Assembly (NCBI RefSeq): GCF_003390325.1
Contig: NZ_QUOK01000003.1
Span: 186,001 to 250,000, forward strand
From: Rhodohalobacter sp. SW132
GTDB lineage: Bacteria; Bacteroidota; Rhodothermia; Balneolales; Balneolaceae
DNA length: 64,000 nt
Reading direction: 5' to 3'
The translations under genes were made by a program, and so were the position numbers. Every line of letters begins with the position of its first letter. Position 1 is the first letter of the stretch. Below the pieces are notes generated by a model. The model was not told the DNA's origin. It saw only the letters and a program-made list of their open reading frames with translations, and searched no databases. Below are positions 1 to 8,606 of the stretch, piece after piece.

Positions 1-263
1 TCGTGCTCAAAGTATTTATCGTCTAAATCTTCGATTTCATTTATATCTAATTCTAGCTTTATACCTTTTTCAGTCTTTTCTCTGATAAATGCAGAAATGA
101 GATGAGGCTGACTCAACTCCTTCTCTTGTAAAAGTGCTATTGCGGAGTTATAGATCTTATATATACCGCACCGTTCACAATTGACTTCAAATTTTTCATT
201 AGCATTAATTCCGTTGAAGTCAGCAGTATCTTTGCAGAATATACAATTTGAATAGTCAGTCAT
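1..263 (-). CDS. Zinc-ribbon protein, N-terminal part (truncated by window edge)
   Basis: An ATG at 263 on the minus strand opens a frame that stays open to the window edge, giving 87 residues. Two CxxC pairs (C7/C10 and C29/C32) make a clear four-cysteine zinc ribbon, followed by a predicted helical, Glu/Asp/Lys-rich stretch. The start codon lies 31 nt after the cleavage point of the attC-like site at 289-419, the usual position for the first ORF of an integron cassette. I do not recognise the family, and the remainder lies outside the window. The AT-rich composition matches the neighbouring cassette genes and not the chromosomal genes to the right. Confidence 0.7.
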   Translation of the reverse strand, partial: MTDYSNCIFCKDTADFNGINANEKFEVNCERCGIYKIYNSAIALLQEKELSQPHLISAFIREKTEKGIKLELDINEIEDLDDKYFEH

Positions 264-288
264 AGATTTAAAAGTAATTTGTATAAAT

Positions 289-419
289 GCCTAACGATCT
301 ACGGTTTAACCGGCTTGGCCTTTGGCTGATAATGTAATTACAACTTAGAATTTCTATAAGCCAACGAATTTTGAACCGGCAAACAACGGCCAAGTCCCTG
401 TTGAAACCGTTATAAAGCC
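289..419 (-). other. attC-like integron recombination site (about 131 bp)
   Basis: Read on the minus strand this begins GGCTTTATAAC (R''-like) and ends GTTAGGC, which fits the R' consensus GTTRRRY. Inside are complementary arms: ACGGTTTcAAC pairs with GTTAAACCGT leaving one bulged C, and ACTTGGCC pairs with GGCCAAG. A further inner pair is TTGGCT/AGCCAA. Paired R and L boxes with an extrahelical base and a long variable loop are the defining layout of attC sites, and the length is close to Vibrio VCR sites. It begins 7 nt after the kinase stop codon and ends 25 nt before the next ORF. The predicted cut is between 295 and 294. Confidence 0.75.
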
Positions 420-426
420 AGATTAC

Positions 427-1479
427 TTAAGATTCAAGTCTAGGAATATGAACCTTAAAAACATTTTGTCCGTAATTTCCATATCCATTTTTTTCATAGG
501 TGATTGAACCATCATGTGCTTCACACAACGTTTTTGCGATCCATAAACCCATTCCAATTCCTTCATTGTTTTGGGAATTTTCGCCTCTATAATACTTTTC
601 AAATATTTTTTCAGATTCAGAATCATCAACAAATTTTCCAAATGAAGAAACGTGGACACTTACACTATCTCCATGTTCATAAATTCCAATTTCAATCGAT
701 CTGTCATTAGATGAATATTTTATTGCATTGTCAATAAGTATTAAAGGTAAAAATTGGAAGGCCGGGTAGAGTTGTATGTCGTTCACCCTTCCACTGTCAT
801 GCCAATTTATTGTTAAATTCTTTTTCTTTGTGTTGTTTCTTAAAAGACGGCTGAATCTCTCAAATAGTTGGAAAACATTTATTGGTTTTTTTCTAGCATA
901 TTTGACTTTATTTGTATTAACTAAAATATCAATCATTCCTAAATGCTCTGTCAGAAGTGATATTGAGTTGTAGAGATCAAATAGTTCATTTTCTGAATTC
1001 TGCAACTTATCTTCAAATGTATCTCCCTTATTTTTATTGATTAAGTTTTCTGCACAATTTGTTACTGTTGTTGCTGTAGTCTTTACATCATGGAAAACAG
1101 AAAAGTGTTCTTCAATAGTGTTTAATATTTTTGACTCAATAACTCCTTCTACATTATTTATCAAGTCTATCACAACTTGTATGTTAGTTTTATCAACAAA
1201 ATAATTTTTTTTAAATTTCTTTAATGTTGGATTACTGTCTTCATCAAACAGGAGTCCATTTAGAAAAAAAGAGTTCCCATTATTGGTTGATACTTTAAAT
1301 GTCCGTAAATCTTTGTAGCACTTATAGTAATTTTTGTCTTCATAATTACTTTCGTCAATGCAGTCTAGCCTTTTACATCCGGTACAGGAGTTATTCTGCA
1401 TCAGCTTTAAACCGTCGTTTAAATTACCATGATAGATGAAAGGGTATGGGGATATGCTTTTAAATTCTTCAAGCTTCAT
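427..1479 (-). CDS. Soluble sensor histidine kinase with N-terminal cysteine cluster
   Basis: This 350-residue protein has a C-terminal HATPase domain: N-box around D250/N251, F-box-like IFEKYYRGE near 292-300, and G-box GIGMGLWIAKTL at 307-318. A helical dimerisation segment carries H130-D-V-K, a variant H-box that could be the phospho-accepting histidine. The N-terminus has four cysteines (C32, C35, C40, C54) in a C-x2-C-x4-C-x13-C pattern, suggesting bound metal, an iron-sulfur centre or a redox sensor. There is no transmembrane helix. Its start overlaps the response regulator stop by 11 nt, so the two are translationally coupled. The pair probably forms a phosphorelay; the signal is unknown. 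Confidence 0.8.
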   Translation of the reverse strand: MKLEEFKSISPYPFIYHGNLNDGLKLMQNNSCTGCKRLDCIDESNYEDKNYYKCYKDLRTFKVSTNNGNSFFLNGLLFDEDSNPTLKKFKKNYFVDKTNIQVVIDLINNVEGVIESKILNTIEEHFSVFHDVKTTATTVTNCAENLINKNKGDTFEDKLQNSENELFDLYNSISLLTEHLGMIDILVNTNKVKYARKKPINVFQLFERFSRLLRNNTKKKNLTINWHDSGRVNDIQLYPAFQFLPLILIDNAIKYSSNDRSIEIGIYEHGDSVSVHVSSFGKFVDDSESEKIFEKYYRGENSQNNEGIGMGLWIAKTLCEAHDGSITYEKNGYGNYGQNVFKVHIPRLES

Positions 1480-2257
1480 AAGACGTATATAGATTTAAAA
1501 ACCTTAGGTACATATTTATAATCTGATTTCTAACTAAGTGGTCGTTAATGAATGATAACTCATTTTGAAGCCTAAGGACTTTATTGTTTTTTATTTTATT
1601 ATGAATTGATTTTTCTAGTGATATAATATCATTAGTTGAGATATTTAATTCATAAAGTTTATCGTGAATTATGTTTATTTCGTTTTCCGGATTAAATCTA
1701 TTGAAAATGATATTATCCAAAACTTTTTTCATTTCTATAAATCCAACTGGTTTGTCAACTGCATCATCGGCTAAGTCCCAGAATTTTTTCTTAGATAGAT
1801 CATAAGAATATGCAGAAAAGGCTATGACGATTTGCAAGGGATTATTCTCTTTTATCGATTTTAAAACACCGAAACCATCCTCTTCACTTATGTCTGTAGC
1901 AATATCTCTTATGTCTAAAATCAAAATATCAAATTCACCTTGATGTAATGGCTTCATTGATTTTACCTGCTCCCAGTGTTCTAAAGAATATCCTTCCCTG
2001 TTAAACTGGTCAATATTTAAAGATTCCTCATCATCAATGAGTAGAATTCGTATTCTATTCTTCAAATTTGAAAGAGCCTTTTCATTAACAAGAGATAGTA
2101 GATAACTATCTTTCTCTCTCCAAAAAAAGCTAATTCTTTTTCCTTTGAAATGGCCATATACCTTAGTTCCAATAAAATTTATAACAGATAATGTTAAACC
2201 AGCTGCAACAGTTATTAAAAATTTGTTCAAATAAAAATTATTAGGTATTTCTTCCAT
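1469..2257 (-). CDS. Membrane-anchored response regulator without a DNA-binding domain
   Basis: This is a 262-residue protein. One hydrophobic segment at about 12-32 should anchor it in the inner membrane. Residues about 68-180 form a receiver domain with all expected positions: acidic pair D75/D76, phospho-acceptor D115 in ILILDIRD, S148 and K169 in the VDKP motif. The last 80 or so residues are helical and charged, with no recognisable HTH, GGDEF, EAL or other output domain. Output is therefore probably protein-protein contact at the membrane and not transcription. It is the first gene of the predicted cassette, starting 24 nt after the recombination point, and its partner kinase follows with an 11-nt overlap. 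Confidence 0.75.
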   Translation of the reverse strand: MEEIPNNFYLNKFLITVAAGLTLSVINFIGTKVYGHFKGKRISFFWREKDSYLLSLVNEKALSNLKNRIRILLIDDEESLNIDQFNREGYSLEHWEQVKSMKPLHQGEFDILILDIRDIATDISEEDGFGVLKSIKENNPLQIVIAFSAYSYDLSKKKFWDLADDAVDKPVGFIEMKKVLDNIIFNRFNPENEINIIHDKLYELNISTNDIISLEKSIHNKIKNNKVLRLQNELSFINDHLVRNQIINMYLRFLNLYTSYEA

Positions 2258-2271
2258 TCGTCAATTTGTAT

Positions 2272-2384
2272 GGCTTTATAACATAAAATTCCACACCATG
2301 CCGTTTGCCAGTGTTACTGTCGCGGAATATTTCAATGATTTATTATTAACAAGCATCTGGCTTTACTGTGGAAATTATGCGTCA
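2272..2384 (-). other. Inverted repeat at the cassette entry point (degenerate attC or attI candidate)
   Basis: On the minus strand GTTATAAAGCC (2282-2272) is preceded by TGTGGAATTTTAT. About 70 nt further upstream an imperfect complement, ACGCATAATTTCCACA, lies at about 2382-2367. The arrangement resembles a weak attC with a poor R'' box, or a primary attI-type site. Nothing here encodes an integrase, and the next gene upstream is nrdJ. The element is much less regular than the site at 289-419. Confidence 0.35.
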
Positions 2385-2550
2385 TCGTTTCGTGGGTTGT
2401 TTTCTTGTAATAGATTTATTGCGACACACTTGGTTTCGAAACAGGATGATGCTTTCAAAAACATCACCCAGACAGTATATCCGCTGCATCAAGTCTCCCA
2501 TCCGCTCGACTTCCCGGGTAGCAACTCCGGTCAAACTCTCCATACCCCTC

Positions 2551-2586
2551 AAAAAAAAAGCCCGCTGAGTATTTCTCCCAACGGGC
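2551..2586 (-). terminator. Rho-independent terminator downstream of nrdJ
   Basis: Read on the minus strand, a GCCCG...CGGGC stem with an extended GAG/CTC inner helix is followed directly by nine T residues. It lies about 190 nt beyond the nrdJ stop codon and insulates the cassette-like genes from nrdJ read-through. Confidence 0.8.
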
Positions 2587-2695
2587 CGGAAATTGAATTT
2601 TAAGTATGTGTGTAATCCCGGGTTGTTCTGTCCGGGAGGTGTGAAATTAAATGGGGTTGTTTAGAGGCATTAATCAAACTCCGTAACACCCCTCA

Positions 2696-2742
2696 GATCA
2701 AACCGGGAACTTCCGGTTTGATCGTCTCCCCTCCAGGGGAGA
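2696..2742. repeat. Two adjacent perfect hairpins in the nrdJ 3' region
   Basis: GATCAAACCGG (2696-2706) and CCGGTTTGATC (2713-2723) form a perfect 11-bp stem with a 6-nt loop. Two bases later TCTCCCCT/AGGGGAGA (2725-2742) forms a perfect 8-bp stem with a 2-nt loop. There is no T-tract on either strand, so this looks like an mRNA 3'-end structure or a palindromic repeat and not an intrinsic terminator. Confidence 0.55.
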
Positions 2743-2775
2743 TCTTCTCACTTTTCACCTTTCACTTCTCACTCC

Positions 2776-5700
2776 CTAAGAACATCCGGTCGTCGAACCA
2801 CACGTAATACACTTCTGACACGTGCCGTTGCGGATCATGGTCATGCTGCCGCATTCGGGGCAGGAGTCGCCGGTGTAGCCGAGCTGCTTGGCGCGGTCGT
2901 AATCGCTGTCCGCTTTCTCTTCCTGCTGAAGCATGCCAAATTTACTTGTACCTGACGATACCGGTGTTACAGATTCAGGTTCGGGCTGCTTTTCAGGCGC
3001 GGCCGCCTGGCTTCCGGTTCCGGTTACCGGCCTGTCGTCATCCTCTTCGGATGGACGTAGTTTTCGTTTCATAATGTCTTCCGGCGGTACGTGCGCCAGG
3101 TCTTCGCGGCCCAGGTAGGTTACCGCAAGTTCACGGAAAATGTAGTCAATTACCGAGGTGCTCATCTTCACGTGAGGGCTGCCGTTTACCATGCCGCTCG
3201 GCTCAAACTTGGTGAACACAAACGCGTCCACAAACTCTTCGAGCGGAACGCCGTGCTGCAGTCCCAGTGAGATGGAGATCGCAAAGCAGTTCATCAGGCT
3301 CCGGAACGCGGCACCTTCGCGATGCATATCCACAAAAATCTCGCCGATCTGGCCGTTGTCATATTCGCCGGTGCGCAGGTAGACGCTCTGTCCGCCGATC
3401 TTCACTTTTTGGGTGTAGCCCGCCCGACGGTATGGAAGCCGCTGGCGTCGCGCCACATATTTGTGAATAATCTTCTCGGCCGCTTTCACCACCGTGTTTT
3501 GAGCCTCTTCGGTATCTTCATCCTCATCTTCCAGCTCCTCCAGAACGTCGCTCATGGAGTTCAGCGGCTGACTCAGCTTCGATCCGTCGCGATAGAGCGC
3601 GTTCGCCTTCAGCATCTTATCCCACGACTCCATGTAGGCGTCTTTGATATCCTCGATCGTCGCCTCGTTCGGCAGGTTGATCGTCTTGGAGATGGCGCCT
3701 GAGATAAACGGCTGGGCGGCGGCCATCATGTTGATGTGTCCCGATGCGGAGATGTAGCGCGTTCCGGTCCGGCCGCACTTGTTGGCGCAGTCGAACACGG
3801 CCAGATGCTCATCCTTCAGGAAAGGAGCGCCCTCCACGGTCATCGTGCCGCACACATAGTCGTTTGCATCCTGGATCTGCAGTTTTGTAAACCCGAGATG
3901 GCGCAGCATATCAAAATTCATGTCGTTGAGCTGCTCATCGGTAATCTCCAGCACCTCTTTGCAGAAATCTTCGCCGAGCGTCCACTGGTTAAAAGCGAAC
4001 TTGATATCAAAACTACTCGGAAGCGCCGCGTTGATCGCCTCGATCTTCTCATCGGTAAAGCCGATCTCTTTCAGGCTCTCCGGGTTGATGTGCGGTGCGC
4101 CGTTGAGCGTTCCGTACCCTTTGGCGAAGTTGATAATTTCGTCGATCTCCTTCGGCTCATACCCGAGGTTTTTCAGCGCAAGCGGCACGCTCTGGTTGAT
4201 AATCTTAAAGTATCCGCCGCCGGCCAGTTTCTTGAACTTCACCAGGGCAAAGTCGGGCTCGATTCCTGTGGTGTCGCAATCCATTACCAGTCCAATCGTT
4301 CCGGTCGGTGCAATCACGGTTACCTGCGCATTACGGTAGCCGTGCTTTTTGCCGAGCTCAACCGCTTCATCAGAATTTGCACGGGCAGCCTCCAGCAGGT
4401 AGGCCGGGCATACCGTTTCATCAATGCCGACCGGCGTGATCGTCAGATCTTCATATTCTTCTTTCGGCACGTTGTACGCAGCGCGCCTGTGATTTCGGAG
4501 CACTTTCAGCATATGTTCTTTGTTGGCGTCGTATCGCTCGAATGTGCCCAGCTCTTTCGCCATCTCGGCACTGGTGGCGTACGATTTCATGTGCATCATC
4601 GCGGTGATAGATCCCGCAATGGCGCTTCCTTTCTCGCTGTCGTATGGAGCGCCCTGCACCATCATTGCGGCACCGAGGTTGGCATAGCCGAGACCCAGCG
4701 TTCTGAATTTATAGGAGAGCTCGGCAATCTCTTTGGATGGAAACTGCGCCATCAGCACGGAGATCTCCAGCACAACCGTCCACAGACGGGAGGCGTGGTT
4801 GATCGACTCCACATCAAACTCCTGGCAGTCATCATCTTTGAAATACTTCATCAGGTTGAGCGACGCAAGGTTGCAGGCGGTGTTGTCCAGAAACATATAT
4901 TCTGAACAGGGATTGCTCGCCTTAATCGGCCCGTCTTCGGGGCAGGTGTGCCACTCGTTGATAGTGTCGTGATACTGCGTTCCGGGATCGGCACAGCTCC
5001 ATGCGGCGTACCCGATATCTTCCCAGAGGTCGCGTGCCCGCAGCGTTTTCATCGGTTCGGGATCGCGTCCCTCCTCTTCTGCATTTCGTTTCTCAATCCG
5101 CCCGTAGAGGTTCCACTCTTTGTCCTCTCTCACCGCTTTCATAAAGCTGTTCGGGATGCGAACAGAGTTGTTGGAGTTCTGTCCGCTCACCGTCAGGTAG
5201 GCTTCCGAGTTCCAGTCGGTATCGTAGGTGTCAAATTCGATGTCGGTAAAGCCCTGCGCAGCGAGCTGAATCACGCGTTCAATATAGTTCAGCGGCACCT
5301 GACTGCGTTTCGCTTCTTTAATCGCCTTGCCAAGTTTCTTGTTTTTGAGCGGATCGCGGCTCATCGCGCCGTTCATCTTCCGCCCGTCCACTTCAACCGG
5401 CGTGTTGCACAGCTGAATAATTTCTTTGAGGTGCTTCTCGGTCATTTTTGATCCGGAAACGATCGCGGCAACCTTCTGCTCCTCGCGGACTTTCCAGTTG
5501 ATATACTCTTCAATGTCGGGGTGATCCAGATCGAGCGTCACCATTTTGGCAGCGCGTCGCGTGGTTCCGCCCGATTTGATGGCACCTGCCGCACGATCGC
5601 CGATTTTCAGAAAGCTCATCAGGCCGGACGATTTTCCGCCGCCGCTCAGCTCCTCTCCCGCCCCGCGAATACCGGAAAAGTTGGAGCCTGTACCCGACCC

Positions 5701-6384
5701 GTATTTGAACAGACGCGCTTCCCGAACCCACAGGTCCATGATGCCGCCTTCGTTCACCAGGTCGTCATCCACGCTCTGGATGAAGCACGCATGTGGCTGC
5801 GGATGTGAATAGGCATCTTTTGATTTCTTCAGTTTGCCGGTCTTGGCGTCCACATAATAGTGCCCCTGGGCCGGACCGTTGATCCCGTACGCCCAGTAAA
5901 GACCGGTGTTGAACCACTGCGGACTGTTGGGCGCCGCCATCTGATTAGCGAGCATGTAGCAGAGCTCATCATAGAAAACCTTTGCATCATCCTCGGAATC
6001 AAAATAGTCGTGCTTCCAGCCCCAATAGGTCCAGCACCCGGCCAGCCGCGAAAACACCTGGCGGCTGTCAACTTCATGCGTATAGCGATCGTCCTCATCC
6101 AGTTTCTTCAGCGCGGTTTTATCCTCTTCCGACCGCTGCAGCCATTCCGGCACACCTTTCTCCTCCACCTTTTTCAGCTTGACCGGCACACCCGCTTTAC
6201 GGAAATATTTCTGAGCGATGATATCGGTAGCAACCTGCGACCAGCTCTTGGGAACATTTACGTTCTCCATCTCAAAGATGAGCGATCCGTCAGGATTTTT
6301 GATTACGGATCTTCTGGCTTCAAATTCGGTCTTCTCGAAGGGAGTTTTCCAGCTTTTTTTTGTGTGGAATCGGCTAAATTTCAT
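2776..6384 (-). CDS. nrdJ: Vitamin B12-dependent (class II) ribonucleotide reductase
   Basis: NrdJ reduces ribonucleotides to deoxyribonucleotides using adenosylcobalamin as radical source, so it works with or without oxygen. The 1202-residue protein contains the reductase core with the NPCSE motif, followed closely by ACNLASLNL, and a glycine-rich stretch near the N-terminal third ([11 protein letters not shown]). The extreme C-terminus has a zinc-ribbon-like cysteine set (C1175, C1178, C1189, C1192), the redox tail typical of the long NrdJ form. The coding sequence is visibly richer in G+C than its surroundings. A terminator lies downstream and a DnaA-box cluster upstream. I found no cobalamin riboswitch or clear NrdR boxes ahead of it. 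Confidence 0.96.
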   Translation of the reverse strand: MKFSRFHTKKSWKTPFEKTEFEARRSVIKNPDGSLIFEMENVNVPKSWSQVATDIIAQKYFRKAGVPVKLKKVEEKGVPEWLQRSEEDKTALKKLDEDDRYTHEVDSRQVFSRLAGCWTYWGWKHDYFDSEDDAKVFYDELCYMLANQMAAPNSPQWFNTGLYWAYGINGPAQGHYYVDAKTGKLKKSKDAYSHPQPHACFIQSVDDDLVNEGGIMDLWVREARLFKYGSGTGSNFSGIRGAGEELSGGGKSSGLMSFLKIGDRAAGAIKSGGTTRRAAKMVTLDLDHPDIEEYINWKVREEQKVAAIVSGSKMTEKHLKEIIQLCNTPVEVDGRKMNGAMSRDPLKNKKLGKAIKEAKRSQVPLNYIERVIQLAAQGFTDIEFDTYDTDWNSEAYLTVSGQNSNNSVRIPNSFMKAVREDKEWNLYGRIEKRNAEEEGRDPEPMKTLRARDLWEDIGYAAWSCADPGTQYHDTINEWHTCPEDGPIKASNPCSEYMFLDNTACNLASLNLMKYFKDDDCQEFDVESINHASRLWTVVLEISVLMAQFPSKEIAELSYKFRTLGLGYANLGAAMMVQGAPYDSEKGSAIAGSITAMMHMKSYATSAEMAKELGTFERYDANKEHMLKVLRNHRRAAYNVPKEEYEDLTITPVGIDETVCPAYLLEAARANSDEAVELGKKHGYRNAQVTVIAPTGTIGLVMDCDTTGIEPDFALVKFKKLAGGGYFKIINQSVPLALKNLGYEPKEIDEIINFAKGYGTLNGAPHINPESLKEIGFTDEKIEAINAALPSSFDIKFAFNQWTLGEDFCKEVLEITDEQLNDMNFDMLRHLGFTKLQIQDANDYVCGTMTVEGAPFLKDEHLAVFDCANKCGRTGTRYISASGHINMMAAAQPFISGAISKTINLPNEATIEDIKDAYMESWDKMLKANALYRDGSKLSQPLNSMSDVLEELEDEDEDTEEAQNTVVKAAEKIIHKYVARRQRLPYRRAGYTQKVKIGGQSVYLRTGEYDNGQIGEIFVDMHREGAAFRSLMNCFAISISLGLQHGVPLEEFVDAFVFTKFEPSGMVNGSPHVKMSTSVIDYIFRELAVTYLGREDLAHVPPEDIMKRKLRPSEEDDDRPVTGTGSQAAAPEKQPEPESVTPVSSGTSKFGMLQQEEKADSDYDRAKQLGYTGDSCPECGSMTMIRNGTCQKCITCGSTTGCS

Positions 6385-6528
6385 AAATATAGATGTGTGC
6401 GGATTAAAAATATAATTACTTGTACTGCTTGCTAAATTCTCTTCGCTATAGGAGCTACAGCGTCGCTTCCTGCGTGGTTAATTAAGATATCCCCGCAGAG
6501 TTCGAGCTTCAACTTTTTTCTCAAATAC

Positions 6529-6753
6529 TTTTCCACAAACAGCCGGGGTTATCCACAATTGTTCTGAATATTTTTTTAGATCTTAATTTGAATATTTTTT
6601 GTGAAACCACGAAGCGACCGGTAAGAGCCTCAAAAACGGCGCAGGTAAGGTTGCACATAGATTATACACAAATCAAAATTGCATTAAAATGCTCTTAGAA
6701 CGATCTGAACATGATTCCTGAGAGTTATCCACATTTTCCCCGATTTATCCACA
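6529..6753 (+). promoter_or_regulatory. Cluster of DnaA boxes (candidate oriC or DnaA regulatory region)
   Basis: The strict box TTATCCACA occurs at 6549-6557, 6725-6733 and 6745-6753. TTATACACA, also within the TTATNCACA consensus, occurs at 6662-6670, and a one-mismatch TTTTCCACA at 6529-6537. All five are in the same orientation within 225 bp. The DNA immediately to the right (about 6780-6960) is very AT-rich with several T-runs and could act as an unwinding element. nrdJ reads away to the left and the thioesterase gene away to the right. DnaA is known to control ribonucleotide reductase genes in some bacteria, so gene regulation is the alternative to an origin. Confidence 0.6.
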
Positions 6754-6984
6754 TATTCAATCTCTGCTCTAATACGCTTGATAAAACTTCATAAAACCAA
6801 TTGAGAGCAGAGGTTGTAATTTCTATGCAGATTTTTTTTCTGATCAATATCGTCTCATTTCTGATTTAAATATCATGCTTAATATCATTTTTTCTTGCAT
6901 GAATTTTTACCAAAAAATTAATCATGAAAATGAGTTTTTTCCGAGACTTTTGAAGAGAGCTTTGAGGAGCCTGTTAACCTCAGT

Positions 6985-7120
6985 TCTATTCTTGAATAAT
7001 GGATAAAAACTCCCCCTTAGAAAAGGGGAATTGAGGGGGATGTCCATCAGATCTGGAAAAAACCGATGAACACCCCTCTATATCTCCCCTTTTTAGGGGA
7101 GACTTGATTCTGAATAAATG
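6985..7120. repeat. CCCCCTT-type palindromic intergenic repeat
   Basis: The segment holds a short hairpin of the type CCCCTT..AAGGGG followed by GAGGGGGATG. About 40 nt later an inverted partner reads ACACCCCTC...CTCCCCTTTTTAGGGGAG. The layout matches the 3' palindromic half of the repeats at 21373 and 44165, with lower sequence identity. No coding potential was recognised. Confidence 0.55.
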
Positions 7121-7256
7121 AATTAGATTATTAATCGAACTCAGGTTGCTAGATAATGATTTATGAAAAGAAAACAGGCCACCAAGGTCGCTAAATACGC
7201 AAAGAAGATGAATCAATAGCCACCGCGGCTTTTTGCGCCTCTTGCGGTAATAAAAC

Positions 7257-7343
7257 GAACTACCTCGGAGCAGAGCCAACGATGAATCAACCTGGATCCC
7301 ATAACTTATTGATCGATATGGAGATTATTCTAGAGTTTCCCTC
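7257..7343. repeat. Dispersed repeat, GAACTACCTCGG family (copy 1)
   Basis: It begins GAACTACCTCGG and continues through CCTGGATCC and TTGATCGATATGGAG. It is recognisably related to 9797-9884, and its first dozen bases are shared with the longer copies at 21373 and 44165. Purely intergenic. Confidence 0.5.
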
Positions 7344-7364
7344 TTTTTGCCTTTCACTTTTTGG

Positions 7365-7686
7365 TTCTACAGCTCCGAAGTTTCGGGGTTGTGGGTAACG
7401 AAAATCATAGCATTTCAATCTTAATAAGAAAATCTGAAGGATAATGATAGAATTAAGGGTAACAAATCAACAAGTGTTCTCGCCACGAAGGCACGAAAAC
7501 ACGAAGGTTTCACGAAGGTTAGAACCCTGATAATAATGCACTTCGTGGTACTTCGAGTCTTAGTGTCCTCGTGGTAAAAACGATTCCAAATAGTTTAAGA
7601 ATCTCTATTTCTTTCCAACATTGTCGAAGCATTTTTTAAAGCTGAATACATTTCACCCACAACCCCGAAACATCGGGGCTGTAGAA
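7365..7686. repeat. Inverted-repeat-bounded intergenic element containing a CCACGAAGG palindrome
   Basis: TTCTACAGCTCCGAAGTTTC and following bases (7365-7398) recur inverted at 7652-7686 with few mismatches, each arm also containing a small CCGAAnnTTCGG-type hairpin. Between the arms, 7483-7574 is a long imperfect palindrome starting CCACGAAGGCACGAA and ending in TTCGAG..CTCGTGG. There is no ORF inside. It looks like a non-autonomous, MITE-like insertion of about 320 bp. The rest of the 1.46-kb gap between nrdJ and the thioesterase holds nothing else I recognise. Confidence 0.5.
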
Positions 7687-7848
7687 TTCACTTTTTAAAT
7701 AGTTTTGCATCGCTTTTGGGTAAAATTAGTGGCTCAGGATCGTATTCACCCAATCTCTATTGATTCCATTTGTTTCTCCGCAATCTGTAACGTACCCTAA
7801 AATCATTCATCATTGTATCAAACAAACTTGTTATCTATTCAAACCATT

Positions 7849-8586
7849 ATGCCGACTATCAAACATCGAGAACCCTTCGTTATCCGGTCCTATGAAGTTG
7901 ACGGAACCGGAAAGGTTACCCTTCCCTGTATTGCCGATTATTTCCAGGAGGCAGCGGGGAAAAATGCCCACGATCTCCATTTTGATATATCAGACCTGCA
8001 GGAGAAAGGCGCCACCTGGGTTTTGTTCCGGCTTCATATCAAAATCGAGACATTCCCGGAGCGGTGGCAGCATGTTTCGGTCAACACCTGGCCCTCCTCC
8101 GGTGACGGAATCCGGGCTTTCAGGGATTATGAGCTGGTGGATGAATCCGGCGAGCGGCTCGGGGTTGGTGTCAGCCAGTGGATGGTGCTGAACATGGAGA
8201 ACCGCCGCCCGATGCGAATGCCAAAGGAAATTTTAGAAATGGGTCTCGATGTAGACAAGCATATGCTTCCCGTTGATAAAGATCCATTTGGCACCATTGA
8301 TAGGCCAGATATAGAAAAAGAAATTTCGGTGAGCCGGTACGATTTCGACATGAATAATCATGTGAATAACGTGAAATATATTGAATGGATGACCGGGCAC
8401 CTTCCTGAATCTCTCACAAAAGGTCTGATTTGCAGAGAGATTAAGATACAGTATCATCGCGAAGTCTCTGAAACCGGCACAGTGCATATGACTGCAGAAA
8501 GTAAGGGGGAAACCGAAATATTACACAGGATTACAGACAACAACGGAGATCTTCTTGCGGAGGGTTTATCCAGGTGGTCGGGATAG
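7849..8586 (+). CDS. Acyl-ACP thioesterase
   Basis: This 245-residue cytosolic enzyme should hydrolyse acyl-acyl carrier protein to release free fatty acid. It has the double hot-dog layout of the plant FatA/FatB-like bacterial family. The second hot-dog carries DMNNHVNNVKYIEW, the characteristic Asp-Asn-His catalytic neighbourhood, in the C-terminal half. The N-terminal half has FQEAAGKNAHDL, the usual first-domain helix. The ATG at 7849 (MPTIKH) was chosen over one 36 nt upstream because homologues normally begin with a short lead into the first strand; neither has a strong ribosome binding site. It stands alone, reading away from the DnaA-box region. Confidence 0.88.
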   Translation: MPTIKHREPFVIRSYEVDGTGKVTLPCIADYFQEAAGKNAHDLHFDISDLQEKGATWVLFRLHIKIETFPERWQHVSVNTWPSSGDGIRAFRDYELVDESGERLGVGVSQWMVLNMENRRPMRMPKEILEMGLDVDKHMLPVDKDPFGTIDRPDIEKEISVSRYDFDMNNHVNNVKYIEWMTGHLPESLTKGLICREIKIQYHREVSETGTVHMTAESKGETEILHRITDNNGDLLAEGLSRWSG

Positions 8587-8606
8587 TTAGATATTCAGCC
8601 AACAAT

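Larger units (their letters stand above)
295..2281 (-). mobile_element. Predicted integron gene cassette carrying a response regulator and histidine kinase (1987 bp)
   Basis: The unit runs from a G/TT point in GTTATAAAGCC (2282 to 2272 on the minus strand) to the G/TT point in the GTTAGGC of the attC-like site. The first bases after the cut, with the preceding G, are the exact 11-base complement of the GGCTTTATAAC that opens the attC. This is expected for a circularised cassette whose own attC is rebuilt from its two ends. The two genes fill the unit, with 24 nt before the first start and 7 nt after the last stop. Sampled base composition is low: 18 G/C of 60 at 1021-1080, against 40 of 60 at 2821-2880 in nrdJ. 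No integrase gene is present in the window. Confidence 0.7.

Noticed and set aside
2298-2603. 101-codon plus-strand ORF between the cassette and nrdJ
   Set aside because: It runs through the terminator hairpin and inverted repeats, has no ribosome binding site or domain, and its composition looks non-coding.
3736-4905. 389-codon plus-strand ORF opposite nrdJ
   Set aside because: It is antisense to the conserved G+C-rich nrdJ coding region and has no domain features; it is a shadow ORF produced by codon bias.
6385-6985. Cobalamin riboswitch upstream of nrdJ
   Set aside because: I looked for a B12-box-like GCCACTG and the four-way structure and found neither; the region is better explained by DnaA boxes.
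6986-7279. 97-codon minus-strand ORF
   Set aside because: It is made almost entirely of palindromic repeat sequence.
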